A DNA stretch of 64,000 nt from Juglans regia (GCF_001411555.2 NC_049907.1:39547482-39611481); one strand, 5' to 3'. Counted from the stretch's first letter, positions 10,943 through 23,239 are shown. The notes: generated from the letters alone by a model not told the origin. Numbers and translations: made by a program.

Positions 10943-11245
10943 CCTCTTTTGATAAAAAGATTTTTCTTGGCCATCTCAATGTGCAACACCAACATCGGTC
11001 CACATCAAACACCATTTCCTGACGGGCATGTTTGGTGGCTACATCAAGCTGAGTAGTACAGAAGAGAGCGAAACTCATGGGCTTCTCGCCTTTGAAGTTC
11101 ACCTGTGAAGCCTCGTATCCAGGCAACCATCTCAGTAGATTTTGTAGTTGTCTCTCTTTCACATCCTTCGGAAGACCCGTGATGAATATCATACGCACCT
11201 TCAAACTTAGCACCCCAATTTTCTCTTCCAAGGCATGGAAGTCAG
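10943..11245 (-). pseudogene. RRM-type RNA-binding protein fragment
   Basis: The minus strand reads VRMIFITGLPKDVKERQLQN, LLRWLPGYEASQVNFKGEKP and MSFALFCTTQLDVATKHARQ. After a one-base shift it reads IEMAKKNLFIKRG. This is one RRM domain: IFITGLP is RNP2-like and MSFALF is a degenerate RNP1. The family resembles plant scw1/WHI3-like RNA-binding proteins. The frame breaks near 10985. It is joined directly to the eIF4A piece. Confidence 0.75.
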
Positions 11246-12549
11246 ATTCAATTGTAAAGGATCGATAGAAAGTGGGTTTGAGATGTGGTAGAAGGACATT
11301 CGAGGGTGTGTGTGAACGGCGACTCTCATCTTTTGGACTGAATATGCCTCTTCAAGGGGCTCATTTCGGTTAAAAAAAATACTCAACAGTAAGAGGAGGC
11401 CTCTCGAAGGCATGGGTTGTTGAAAGAAGAAAACAAAGAAAAGAAAGAATGGAAAATGATGTTCTTCTCATTCCGTATATGATATACAAAATAAAGTGGC
11501 ATATGTACAATTCCTACGTTGACACTCTAATAAATCAAAAGAGATGAAGACTACCTAACCTACGTACAACCACTCCATTAATGTCTAACCCACAACCACT
11601 TTATTAAATACAACCACTCTAATAAATACAACAAAAAGAAGAAGAAAAATAATCATAGGTTCTAACTAAGAAGGCTTGGCTGGAGGGAGTAGATTTTCAT
11701 TTCTTCTGATGCAATTAGTTTGAGGTCTCGAGCTTGCTTCCCTTTATTGCAGGTAGTAATGGCCTTTTGCTGATCACATTGACTTGAATTTTGAGACTTT
11801 GCCATACGAGGTGTAGAGAAACATCCTAGCATCTACGATCAATCAACCACTTAGAATCATCGACGCTGTTGATAAGGTTCATGTCAGTGATCAAGTACTT
11901 CATCATAGTTAAATCAATATCTGACGGTGTGTTAATGGAGGAGAGACACGAATACAGATAGGGAAATTTGAGGGTTGAGACAATATGATGGGATTGTCCA
12001 AAGAATTTTCTATAACAGAGGAAAGAGAAATTTCTTTAGGGATAGATGTCGTGGGCACTGCCATCATCTCCTCCACTTCGATTGCCTTTTCTTTTCCTTT
12101 CTCCATGATTTCATCTTCATCTTTCACTCCATTTTCCTCATGCATAGTGGATTTTTGTGTTTCTTCGGTTGAATCGTAACTGCCTCCTTCTCTTCTTCTA
12201 ATTTTTTTGAGCCGAGTTCTTCGCTCTTCATATCAAGAAGGAGATACCCTTCTTCAATTATTGTCGTCTCTATCAACGTAACATCATCTTCCAAAAGAAT
12301 TTCTTAGTGCCTCAATTCTTGCTACTCTGATGGATATATATTTCTTCCATATGCATATTCAATGTTCAGCTTCACATAGCAAATAGTGAAGGAAGGTTCA
12401 ACTAAGATTTTTAACTTTTTACCATCTGAAGACTTCACTGTAAGCACTCTTTCTCTAGGATTTCTATATAATTGATCATGGAGTGCATGATGATAATTAT
12501 GAAAATAGAGTTGAAGTTTTGCATTACTCAATTCCATATCAAGATTATT
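11246..12549 (-). other. 5' interior of the LTR element, unassigned
   Basis: No gag or pol motif was found. Minus-strand stretches with coding-like composition (Glu/Lys-rich frame at 11909-12145; a frame in 12322-12545 with RNPRERVLTVKSSDGKKLK) may be further captured pieces or a degenerate gag, but I do not recognise them. A 300-bp AT-rich stretch near 11400-11700 could be a nested LTR-like sequence. Confidence 0.4.
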
Positions 12550-12563
12550 GGCTTTAGATACCA
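12550..12563 (-). other. Primer-binding site
   Basis: TGGTATCTAAAGCC on the minus strand, two bases inside the 5' LTR. It resembles the plant initiator-methionine tRNA 3' complement (TGGTATCAGAGC type) and fixes the element's orientation. Confidence 0.75.
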
Positions 12564-12565
12564 CT

Positions 12566-12938
12566 AGTAATGGTCCAACTTGCTCTCCGTGTAATGGTGA
12601 TAATGAAAGATAAACCAAAGATGAATCAAAGATGTAAGAAGATAATGGATAACTGTATTCATGCGTCTTGGGTATTCGAGTTCCCCAATTCCTCCAAATG
12701 AAAGTTAACAAACCATTTTAAGAGATTTTCCTCAATGCTTCAACCGAGACCCCCTTCCCCTACATATCCTTGTCGGCTAACTAACTAAGCAAATACCAAG
12801 ATAACAAGTGTAAAGTAAAATAACAGTTTTCTAGAAAATAAAACAACTACAAGACTTTAAAGACACTTTATGTAAAGAAGCAAAACGTTGCGTTGTTGTA
12901 GGCCAAGGTACTTCCCAGCAAACAACGCCGATCACGAC
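12566..12938 (-). repeat. 5' LTR of the gene-carrying retroelement
   Basis: Closely matches 8922-9295 except for scattered substitutions, small indels and loss of the outermost bases. Confidence 0.8.
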
Positions 12939-14277
12939 AAAAAAACTCATTTTTTAGATTTCATATTTAACAGGTTTCTCCTAAATTCATTTCCATGATT
13001 TTTCTCAAATGTGTTTCTGTTGATGTTATGGTTGATTGCATCCATCGTTTTTCTTTTCTTTGTCCATTGGCAAGAACTTTTCTTCTCTACAAAAATAAAA
13101 ATAATTACTTCTTCTCTTTTTTTTTTTATTGGTGGGTCAAGAACATGAAAGAGAATTTGAGAAAGACAAGAATTGACAAATAAAGAAATAATGTTTATAG
13201 TCTACTCTTTCCATACTGCTAACTATTATGGGAGGAATATCCATACATCCAAAATTATGAAGAATCTCCTTTCTTTTGTTTATGCTCTCAGAATCTTCTT
13301 AGGGTTTCTAAAAGTTCTCCAACTTAGGGTTATAAACTAGACAAATGGAGAGGAAAATGGCGTGTGTTGTTATTGAAATTGGCGACGGATGTCGGTTGGT
13401 GCATAAAATCAGGGGTGAAGAGGGAGAATGGAGAGAGAGAGGGAGATGAAGAGGAAAAGCAGGCCTTAGGATTACGAAATGAAGAGGGAGAGAGATAGCA
13501 TTGAAACACACCGTTTTGTTCTTCAGAAAAATCAGCTGAAACACGGTCGTTTTATTTAATGACATGGCCCACCACATCAACGATTGCACGCTGGTTGTCT
13601 ATGGCCAATTGTGTCCAGAATTTTTCATTTTTTAAAGTAATTTTCTGTTTAGAAAACAAAAAATTATATAAAATTAAAAATCATTTTTATCCATAGATCT
13701 ATTCTTTTTTAAAAAAAAAATCTTATCTATTCCATTTAATTAATTTAAAAATTTTACTTTTTTTTTTATACATTTTCATTATTTCATACAAGATTATCTA
13801 CTATATCTTTAAAATATTGCAACACAATCTTCAAAAAACGAATAGATCATTCATCTTGGTATAGAAGTAAATCAATTTAGACAACAATATTAAAAGAAAT
13901 TGAACGTTCTCACCGTCAGTCCGTCAATGAAAGAATGGCCTAAACCCTTAAAAAATTTTCTTTTCAAAGTTTCCGGTGTCCTAATTATGTAATTATATAA
14001 CATTAATTATGTAATTAATGCTAACTGTTCATAAAATTTTAATAACATAAGTAAATTTTACCAAATTCAAATTTTGAGGAGCATTTTATTTCTTTTAATT
14101 TTTAGTTTAATAGGTAATTTGAAAGTAATAACTGTTTAATAATTAAATAAGTATTTTTTAATAATATTATAAATTTTTTAAATATTAAAAAATATTAAAA
14201 AAATACATGAAAAAAAAACCCTATCGAGAGCCCCAGTAGAGCCGTCAGTAAAAACTGGGGAGGGACTGCACCCTTAA
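12939..14277. other. Intergenic, no gene seen
   Basis: AT-rich, with a G/A-rich patch at about 13400-13500. No conserved protein segment or transposon end was recognised. Confidence 0.5.
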
Positions 14278-14537
14278 AGAAAATTATTTCAGGATAATTA
14301 TCTAGGGTAAAAAAGGGGATCAAGCTGGGGGCGGGCCTTCAAACACTTCAAAAGTGCTTGGAATTTCGCAAAAAATTTGAAAAACAATTAATTAAGTAGA
14401 TGTGGGAAAAATGAGAGCCAACAAATTATGGGCTTGATCTCATGAGTTCTTAGCCAATAGGCTATCAAAAGGGTTAATTACCACGAAGACAATTTGTCTG
14501 GCAATCCATTGATAGCTAGGGTTGTTTATTATTTTGA

Positions 14538-14708
14538 CGAGTTTTGTTACATAATTTTCACCGCATTTCATATATTTTTTAATTTTTTAATATTTTTTTT
14601 AAATTTATTCTTTTTAAATTATTTATTTGTTATTCATATAATAAATATTTGATAAAAGAAAAAAATAATATAGATTGTGGAGTTTTAAAAAATTGTCAAG
14701 ATTTTTTA
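14538..14708. mobile_element. Small non-coding insertion (MITE-like) with 8-bp duplication
   Basis: Absent from the other segmental copy, where TTTATTATTTTGATAGGC is continuous. The insertion is flanked by TATTTTGA at 14530-14537 and 14709-14716. Its core (TATTCATATAATAAATATTT, GATAAAAGAAAAAAATAAT) resembles elements at 28790-29000, 33950-34120 and 55060-55245. An 8-bp target duplication suggests a hAT-type source. Confidence 0.7.
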
Positions 14709-15596
14709 TATTTTGATAGGCTTGTTGATGGAGTGAAATCTTACAACAGTACTACAGAGAGAGAGAGATCATGCACTAGATCTAGCTGGATCGAGATCAC
14801 TTTTCTTGATCTGACCATTAGTAGTACAGACTTTAAAATTTAATTAGAATTTTAAAAAAAAATTTAACTAGTTATTTTTCAAAAATATCAAATAATTTAT
14901 TCTCTAAATCTTTCAACTATATTTTTCCATTGTTTCAATTCTTTCACTATAAAATAGAAATTTTCTCAATAATTTTATTCACTTCAATTTAAGTTTCTTG
15001 GCAAAATTAACAACAGAAAAACTAACAATAGAAAACCAACAAGCAAAAAGTAAAAAATTATAGAAAACCAACAACCAGCAAAAAAATTATAGAACCGAAA
15101 ACCAATAAAAATCCTAAACAACATAAAGTAGTGGGGAAGAAAAATCGTCGACGGCATGGGCTTACCCTGAAGGTATTCGGCGACGATTTCTATGACTGTC
15201 CGATGCTTCCAATTAGCTGTGATGGTCAACAGCGGCCAATTAAGTGTAGAAATGAAGATATGTATTCTGCCAGAGCTTGTGTGAAATGGGGGATTGTGAA
15301 TGGAGATGTGTATTTTGCTTGATGCTAATAGAAAAATTCATTTGAGTGGAAAGAATATTTAATGTGAAAAAAATATATGGCCATCGATTTTAGCTAGCTA
15401 TATTTGACTCGTAAAAAATTTTAATGTTAAATTTACTATAAATTTAGAGAGTTTGATATGGAGATATTTTGAACTAACTAACTAAACTTTAGCCAAATTC
15501 TTACTATATCTAGGTCACTGCGAGTGATCGGTGGAGAAACACTTGTTAAAGCATGCCCCGATAAAAGGAAAGAGGTCAAAGGTGGAAAGTATGTTG

Positions 15597-15601
15597 CATG
15601 G
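15597..15601. repeat. Target-site duplication, left, of the Copia element
   Basis: CATGG, repeated at 20590-20594. The uninterrupted copy at about 31390 has a single GCATGGAGTGG. Confidence 0.9.
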
Positions 15602-15830
15602 TGTTAAGATTACATTAGTTTAATTTTAGAAATTGAGAACTATTCTTTCTTATATATATTTAGGTGACTTGTAATCCCTTCAATTAAGGGAATTAGTTGA
15701 GATCTTTATTTTTATTTTCCTGCAATTTAGGATCTTGACTTACTCTAGTAAACTTGTATATAGCAGTTCCTTTTGACTGTTGAATATGATTTGAGGAAGA
15801 CACAGTTTCTTTGAAAACTTATTTTTGTCA
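15602..15830 (+). repeat. Copia 5' LTR
   Basis: TGTTAAGATTACATTAG at the start and TTATTTTTGTCA at the end. It matches 20360-20589 with roughly a dozen or more visible differences (e.g. GAACTATTCTTTCTTA versus GAGATATTCTTTCCTG). Confidence 0.95.
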
Positions 15831-15843
15831 TGGTATCAAAGCA
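15831..15843 (+). other. Copia primer-binding site
   Basis: TGGTATCAAAGCA abuts the 5' LTR; near match to the plant initiator-Met tRNA complement. Confidence 0.85.
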
Positions 15844-15887
15844 ATGATCTTGTTGCCTCTGCAAATCACTTTCGCCTACTTTGATCA

Positions 15888-18800
15888 CACTATGTCTTCA
15901 ACTGCGACTGATTCCACAGATCCTTTTTTTTCTCCATCCTTCTAATCATCCTGGCATGATTCTTTTTCCAAAAGTCTTAGATGGAACCAATTATGCCATG
16001 TGGAAGAGATCTATGCTGGTGAGTCTAAGTGCTAAAAACAAACTGGGGTTCATCAGAGGAACAATTTCCACCCCAGATGAAAAAGATCCAAAATACTCTT
16101 TATGGTAGCACTACAACCATTGGCCCCCCAAAGTTTGAAAAAAAATATATATATTAATTTTTTTATTTAATAGAATTATATTAATCTCATATTGTGTTGG
16201 CCCTCTCTCTAAAAAATTATCTTGGCCCTTTCTATAAAATTATTTTGATTATATAGATTATTTTGACTCAAAAATAGAATAAAAAATATTTTATTATAGT
16301 TTTTAACTTTGCTCGGCCTCCTACAACAAATTCCTGGTTCCACCACTGGCTACAACGATATGGTGCTTTCTTGGATATTTAAATCTCTAAGTCTAGAGCT
16401 TACAAACAGCGTACTCTAAGCTGAAACACCTTCAAAGATTTGGACAGATCTTCAAGAACGATTCTCTCAAGGTGATTTTTCTCATCATTATCAAACTCAA
16501 CGATCTATTGTTGAATTGAAACAAAATCAAGAATCAATCTTCTCTTACTCTACAAAGATAAAAATTTTATAGGATGAGCTAACTACTTACAGTCCTTCAA
16601 TCACGTGTACTTGTGGAGGACAAAAAGATCTAAAAGAAAAAGAGGAAAGGATTTGGCTAGGACAATTCCTTATGGAATTGAATGAGACATACTTTACTGT
16701 GCAAGGGCAAATAATGTTAATGCACCTTCTACCAACTGTTGAAAAGGCATATTACCTTCTATGTGAAGAAAAAAAGCAGCTAGGACTTACTGAGGCCAAG
16801 GGTATTGATCTCATTCATGCCATGAGTATCAAAACTTATGACAACTCTAACGAATCACAGTCTGATGCTTAACAACAACACAGACAGTGGTCAACCTCTC
16901 ATTCCAAGTCACAAGGCACTAGAAAATATCTGCTATGTTCTTATTGTAAGGGCACAACTCAAATTGTGGATCGTTGTTACTACTTGAATGGATTCCCAAT
17001 TGGTCACAAGCTCCATGGCAAAGAGGTCCAGCCACCAAATCGAAGTAAAAAACTTGTTGCACATCAAACCAGTGTCGAGATGCCTTAGGACACAATCAAG
17101 ATACCAACATAACAGACTCCCCAATTCACCTCTGAAGAGCTTGCCCAAATAAAAGCTTTTTTTAGTAATGGTAAAAATTGTGCCAGAGCAAACTATACAA
17201 GTATCTCTACCCCTTTTTGCTCATCCTTTAGTGCACAAAATACAGCCTTGAATCACTAGATTATTGATAGTGGTGCAACAAATCACATAGCAACTTCAAT
17301 ATCTAATACCTCTCCTTTATCTTCTCAAATAACCTTGCCCAGTGGTGCATATTCTAAGATAATTGGCATTGGCTCCACACAACTCTCAGACCATATGCAT
17401 GTTAAAAACATACTATGTGCACCATTTTTCCATGTCAATTTACTTTCAGTAAGTCAACTCACAGCTGCCATGAATTGTTCAATCTACTTATTTCCCACTT
17501 TTTGTATATTGTAGGACCTAACTTCGAAGAAGATGATTGGTTTGGGGAAGTAGCTTAATGGCTTGTACTACTTTGTCCATCCAATAAAGTCTGCACCAAC
17601 CTCTTTCTCTGGCACCTATCATGTTGATTCTACTACAAACCTTCCATAGCACAAGCGATTAGGACATCCCTCCAAGGTACCTTCCCAATTTTTGAGTCAT
17701 GTTATTCCTTCATTTGTATTTGATTCTAAACATTCTTGTGAAACTTGCCATTTGGCCAAGCAAACACGGCTATCTTTCTCTTCAAATTCTATTCAAACTT
17801 TACATTCATTTAATCTTATTCATTGTAATATTTGGGGACCCCTTCGTACTACAACTCATACGGAGGTACATTATTTTTTAACCATCGTTGATGATTATAC
17901 TCGATTCACATGGATATTCTTAATGAAATTCAAATATGAAATACAAGGATTACTAAAAACCTTCATCTCTTTTGTCAACACTCAATTTAATTGCTAAGTT
18001 AAATGCATTTGAAGTGATAATGGCTTAGAATTCATCTCCATGAAATCTTATTTTACCAACCTTGGCATTTTATTTCAAAACTCTTGCCCATCTACATCTC
18101 AACAAAATGGTGTAGTTGAACGAAAATATCTACATAATTTCAACATTGCCAGGGCCTTAAGAATTGATGCTAATCTTCCCTTGCGATTTTGGGGGGAGAG
18201 TTTACTTACCACTGCCTATCTTATAAATCGTCTTCCCACTCTTGTGCTGCAACATAAATCTCCATATGCAATGTTGTATAACAAACCACCTATCTACTCC
18301 CACTTGCGAGTTTTTGGATGTCTTTGTTATGCAACCAATCTGCAACCATCTCACAAATTTGACTCTCGCGCTAGAAAATGCATTTTTGTCAGTTATTCTG
18401 TAGGCCAAAATCCCATCGCTTATATGATCTCAACACTCACCAATTTTTTTCAAGCCGTGATGCCATTTTATATGAATCAATTTTTCAATTTCTTGCTCCA
18501 GAAAAATCACCAGAAAACAGAATTTCCCAACTTGAGATATTTGAATATATCACTGATTCATCTCCACTTTCAACTCCTCTTGTTTTTTCATCATCTGAGA
18601 TCACTCCTACATCATCCCCTTCTTTTCCTTATTCCTCTATATCCCCTGCTGCACCTCCTTTTCGTGGAAGTGAACGTGTCAAACAACCATACATTTATTT
18701 TCCTTCAAGATTTTCTTTGTGGACATGTTAGTACAATGCCATCAACTGCAACTCCAAAACAGGCATCTTAGACTAAGTTAGGTACTTTAAGTACCTATCT

Positions 18801-20352
18801 TTCCTTTGATTCTTTGTCTTCTACTCATAAACATTTTGTTAATACCATTTCAAGTGTCCTAGAACCCACCTCATATGCTCAAGTTGTCTTTTGATGCTCT
18901 CACTAACCAAAAGACATGGTCCTTGGTTCCCTTGCCTATCGGTCATTGCCCCATTGGTAGGAAATGAGTCTATCGTATCAAATACAATTCCAATGGCAGG
19001 ATTTAACGCTACAAATCTCGATTGGTCACTAAAGAATTTTCTCAACAAGAAAACTTGGATTACACCGAAACATTTGCTCCTGTTGCCAAGTTAACCATTG
19101 TTCGATGTGTTCTTGCTGTTGATGCTGCAAGGCATTGACCATTATATCAAATGGATGTGATCAATGCCTTCCTCCATGGTGATTTAGAGGAAGAAGAGTA
19201 CATGACTCCACCATCAGGTCTTTGTCAACAGATGGAGAAACTCATATGTCGACTGCATAAGTCTCTTTACGGGCTTAAACCCCTTGAAATTAGTTTGCAA
19301 AATTCTCTCATGCTATCAAAAAGGCTGGCTTTGTTCAATCACATTCAGATTATTCTTTGTTTGTGAAGACTAAAGGCTCATCTACAACTATGGTGCTTAT
19401 CTATGTAGATGACATAGTGATAACTGGAAATGATGCAACTGCTATACAAAGTCTCAAACAATTTCTTCAGCAGCAATTTCATATTAGAGATCTTGGTCTC
19501 CTTAAGTATTTTCTTGGGTTGGAAGTTGCAAGGTCCAAAGTAGGTATTGTTATCTCTCAACGAAAATATACTTTAGAAATCATAGATGACGTTGGATACT
19601 TGGGTGCTCAACCATCAAACTTTCCCATGGAAATGAATCTGAAGCTCACAGATTATCAAGGTGATCTGCTACATGATCCAACTCGCTACAGGAGGTTAGT
19701 TGGACAACTAATTTATCTCGCAATTACAAGACCAGACATTACATACTCAGTTAATATTCTAAGCCAATTTATGCATGCTCCAAGAAAGCCTCATTGGGAT
19801 GTTGCTCTTCGCATTATCAAATATTTGAAAGGCAGTCCTGGTTTAGGTTTGTTGTTCTCCTCAAGCAATTCCTTTGCCCTGAAAGCTTATTGTGATACTA
19901 ATTGGGTAAACTGTCCGATGACAAGAAGATCAACTACAAGTTATTGTGTGCTTTTAGGGAATTCATTGATTTCATGGAAATCAAAGAAGCAGAAAATAGT
20001 TTCAAGATCATCCTTAGAAGCTGAGTATAGTTCCATGGCAACATCAACCTATGAGCTAACTTGGCTTAGATATTTGCTCAATGATATGCAAGTTTCTACA
20101 AGACCAGCAAGGTTGCTATGTGATAATCAAGTTGCTCTCCACATAGCAGCAAACCCAGTATATGAGCGCACCAAACACATAGAACTTTATTGTCATGTTG
20201 TAAGAGAAAAGATACAAGATGGTCAGATCATCACCGAATTTGTTCCATCTCATTTGCAGTCGGCAGATGTTTTTACGAAGGCTCTTGGAGGAAATGTGTT
20301 TAAGGAATTAAGAATCAAGTTGAACATGTTGAATATACATGCTCCAACTTAA
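15888..20352 (+). pseudogene. Copia gag-pol polyprotein, broken
   Basis: The gag N-terminus is seen at 15955-16108 (DGTNYAMWKRSMLVSLSAKN) and resumes at 16440 (WTDLQERFSQGDFSHHY). An insertion of about 240 bp separates them. The protease motif IIDSGATNHIA is near 17260. Integrase has the CETCHLAKQ zinc-finger part, HCNIWGP, where Asp of the usual HCDIWGP is Asn, SDNGLEF and NGVVERK. Reverse transcriptase shows [20 protein letters not shown] at 19140-19200 and the active-site core LIYVDDIVITGND at 19395-19432. RNase H covers 19860-20352 (KAYCDTNW, SRSSLEAEY, KHIELYCHVVREKI). Stops at 17518, 17995 and several other points, plus a frameshift at about 19290, make it non-functional. The final frame, 19357-20352, is open for 331 codons. 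Confidence 0.93.
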
Positions 20353-20359
20353 GGATGAG

Positions 20360-20589
20360 TGTTAAGATTACATTAGCTTAATTTTAGAAATTGAGAGATA
20401 TTCTTTCCTGTATGTATTTATGTGATTTTTAATCCCTTCAATTAAAGGAATTAGTTGAGATCTTTATTTTTATTTTCCTTCAATTTAGGATCTTGATTTA
20501 CTCTTGTAAATTTGTATATAGCAGTCCATTTTGACTGTCAAATATAAATTTGAGGAAGACACAGTTTTTCTAAAAACTTATTTTTGTCA
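20360..20589 (+). repeat. Copia 3' LTR
   Basis: Starts TGTTAAGATTACATTAGC after a GGATGAG purine tract and ends TTTTTGTCA, followed by the CATGG duplication at 20590-20594. Confidence 0.95.
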
Positions 20590-20760
20590 CATGGAGTGGT
20601 GGTGAGTGAGATTTATGAGAACTTAAAGCAGTACATGATGTGGCACAAGCCATACAACCGTTGACGAGTGTGGTCAGGTACATGGGTGGGAGCTGGGTCT
20701 AGCAGGGTATGGACCATGGGGTTCCTCCAATAGGACTTACGGCTATTGGAGGGTGATCGA
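20590..20760. repeat. Segmental duplication copy A, right part
   Basis: Continues the homology to 31392-31545: GAGAACTTAAAGCAGTAC, CGAGTGTGGTCAGGTAC and GGGGTTCCTCCAATAGGACT are shared with small changes. Confidence 0.88.
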
Positions 20761-21430
20761 TCGTGGATGGATGGTTGACAAGAATCCGGCCTTCTTTTTC
20801 CCTTGGAAAGAGAAAAACTAAAATAGAAATGAACATACCCAAAGATAAAAAAATTATCCCAAACATAAAATGTTGATTTTTCGGGTCCAAATCGACCACC
20901 TTATAGTCCTATTCAAAAAACTATAATGAAGAGACTACATCCAAATGTATTGCTGTTCGTGGGAGCAGTATATACACAGGACCGACTTGCACTTGATGTC
21001 TGAGGATGGCTCTTGATGTTGTCCGCATGCACGTGAAAAATTAAAGTCATTTTTGGTCAAGATTGTGCAAATATTAAGTGGCTAGATGGTGGAGAATTGC
21101 ATTAATTCTAACTTTGTGATGGAAGTTTTAGGGCTAGTTAGCCTAGTTTGGACTACTATTTATTATTTTATTATTATTTTTCATATACTTTTCATTACTA
21201 TTCACTACTATTTAATATTCTATTTGAGTAGTGCTAGTATGCTGCCAAACTTTGACCGCTGGATATGCCCATTAGTACAAATCTCACTTTTTATTTTTTT
21301 CTTCTTTATATAATTTTTAACATATTTAAATATTTTTTTTAAAATAAACAAACCTACTATGCCGAATAAAAATAAAAAATAAAAAAAATGTGCCGAATGA
21401 GGGCTTCACAACATCGGCCTACAAAATTGA
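20761..21430. other. Intergenic, no gene seen
   Basis: No conserved coding segment. A weak return of homology to copy B (AAGTGGCTAGATGGTGGAG) is visible near 21075. Confidence 0.5.
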
Positions 21431-22008
21431 GGTTGCGTTTAGATGTTGAACTGAGTTGAGTTAATCTAAATTCTTTATGAATAGTAGTAAGTTGAGATGG
21501 TTAAGTGAGTTTTGTGGGACCCACTTAAGATGAGTTTAAGTGTGTTTAGATATTAAGATGAGTTTAAATATATTTATGAGAAATTATAAAATTATTGGAT
21601 CCCACCATTAATTATTACTGTTCATATGACAGCTTTGTCTCCACTTACTCGCACCAAAACTGCAAGCAAAATAAAAGAAATGAAAGGAAAAAAAAAGGAA
21701 TTGCACTTGCTACTGGCCGAATTTTTCTTGGCTCCATAAAAACGAAAATATCGGTGGGAAATGAGAGGATTTTTTGTTGGAAAACGGGAAAAGACAAAAA
21801 CTTCAAATGGAGAGAACATAAAATACTGTCTCACACACATATATGTTAGGTGGGGTCTAGTCAATGGCGGAAATTTGAAAAGCTGTGGGGTCCAACTACT
21901 AATTTCATATTTAAACTGAATTCAGAAGAGATGAAACATGTGTTTGAATGTTTAATTCGGTCTAAAAATGAAGTGAATTGGATTGAGTTGTGTATCCAAA
22001 TGAAGCCT
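21431..22008. mobile_element. MITE-like element of about 580 bp
   Basis: Left end AGGTTGCGTTTAGATGTTGA; the right end, read in reverse, is AGGCTTCATTTGGATACAC. Internal GAGTTGAG repeats and GTTTAGATATTAAGATGAG agree with the GTTTGGAT family seen at 2421 and 60791. It is non-coding; the long open stretches inside have no recognised motif. Confidence 0.6.
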
Positions 22009-22524
22009 GAGAGTGGTTTAATTCAATGTCAACCCTCGAAACCAAACCAACTCAACAGGCGCAAATGGCCCAACTTCCCACTTAGTGAGATATTCCAGAT
22101 GGATCAGATCACAGCTGTACAACACAAAATATATTTGTTTATTAAGTGCTTCTACAGTCAAAAGTAAATTATGCTGAGATTTTACTTTTATTTTTTTAAA
22201 AATTTTTCTCATCAATCATTATTTATTATTCTACACCTCACATTTTATAAAACATAAAAATTATAAATATAGTGTAAAAATAAATAATAATTGATACATA
22301 AAATAAAGAGAGAACAAAAGTTAATACAGTATAGGTGGCACGAGGACATAGGCACCGGTCCATTATAAAAGGCCCTCCAAAGGGTGATCCCAAACATGGC
22401 GTGAGCATTACCAACGACACACTCCAGCAAAAGATGGTAGAGACAGGCCCTAGCCATTAATAGAGCTTAGCTGACTAATCGTGCGTATGTGTGTGTAATA
22501 ATAAGAGCTGCAAGTACGGGTATT

Positions 22525-23067
22525 GAAATGGAAAAAATCAGTTACTGGTTTACTAAAGATAAATTGGGATGCTTCTTTAGATGTGAAGGGTAAAAGATTG
22601 AGAGTGAGAATTATCATTAGAGATGAGAAAAGGGAAGCTCTAGTTGCTGTTTGTGATCAAAAGGAACATATAGATAACCCTACGGTGGCAGAGAGTTATG
22701 CTTTGAGGTTGGTTTTAGAACTATGTGGTGAACTTAATATTCAAAAGGCAGTTTTCGAAGGGGATGCAAAATTAGTGATTATGGCAGTCTAAAGAGAAGC
22801 TGAGGAGCTGTCTATGGTGAGTTCTATAGTGGAAGATATAAAATTTTCTTTTCACAAGAGGCTTGATTGGCAATTATTCTTTATTTTTAGAGAGAAAAAT
22901 ACTATAGCACACATATTAGCTAGAAAAGCTTTGAGTTTTAAAGAAAAATTAATATGGATAGGAGAGATGCTAAAATTTATTGTAGATGATCTAGTGAGAG
23001 ACATAATTTGTACTTCTTGACTTCTATCAATGAAATATTGAGGTTTATTTTCAAAAATAAAAAAAAG
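22525..23067 (+). mobile_element. 5'-truncated LINE, RNase H 3' end
   Basis: Inserted exactly between GTACGGGTATT and TTATC(A/C)TCTCTTGCGA of the PRP1-like flank. It encodes KWKKSVTGLLKINWDASLDV, AVFEGDAKLVIMAV and FREKNTIAHILARKAL, the plant LINE-type RNase H domain (the INWDAS and EGDA acidic positions are visible). One stop (22790-22792) interrupts an otherwise continuous frame that ends at 23020. An A-rich tail follows. No target duplication was found. Confidence 0.85.
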
Positions 23068-23239
23068 TTATCATCTCTTGCGACTCGACCGAGAACGGCT
23101 TAATTAAGACGTATGATATATTTTAATTAGCTGCTGTATATGCTATATACAGTAAAATACTAGTGTGTACGTACGTAGTGGGCTGCTCAAGCTAGCTTTG
23201 TAGCTTGCGATCGCATGAAGATGCCTGCACGCTATAAAT

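Larger units (their letters stand above)
8922..12938 (-). mobile_element. Non-autonomous LTR retroelement carrying five host-gene fragments
   Basis: Two direct repeats of about 373 bp (8922-9295 and 12566-12938) match closely along their length. Reading the minus strand, the 12.6-kb copy is followed two bases later by TGGTATCTAAAGCC, a primer-binding site of the initiator-Met tRNA type. It is therefore the 5' LTR and the element runs right to left. No gag, protease, integrase or reverse transcriptase was seen. The interior instead holds sense-oriented fragments of an RRM protein gene, eIF4A, an acyl-activating enzyme, STT3 and a CAMTA factor. The 5' LTR lacks about 11 bases at its outer edge, and no clear target duplication was found. 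It must depend on proteins of another element for movement. Confidence 0.8.
14278..15601. repeat. Segmental duplication copy A, left part
   Basis: Matches 29213-31400 in order and orientation. Shared anchors include GCCTTCAAACACTTCAAAAG, ATGGGCTTGATCTCATGAGT, TCTTAGCCAATAGGCTATCA, AGAAAACCAACAACCAGCAA and GGTGGAAAGTATGTTGCATG. Differences are substitutions plus discrete insertions in each copy. A Copia element interrupts this copy after 15601, and the homology resumes at 20590. No gene was recognised in it. Confidence 0.9.
15602..20589 (+). mobile_element. Ty1/Copia LTR retrotransposon, degenerate
   Basis: 4988 bp with TG...CA LTRs of 229 and 230 bp, a Met-tRNA type primer site right after the 5' LTR and a 5-bp target duplication. 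Domain order gag, protease, integrase, reverse transcriptase, RNase H is the Copia order. Many stops and frameshifts inactivate it. It is inserted in segmental copy A. Confidence 0.95.
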
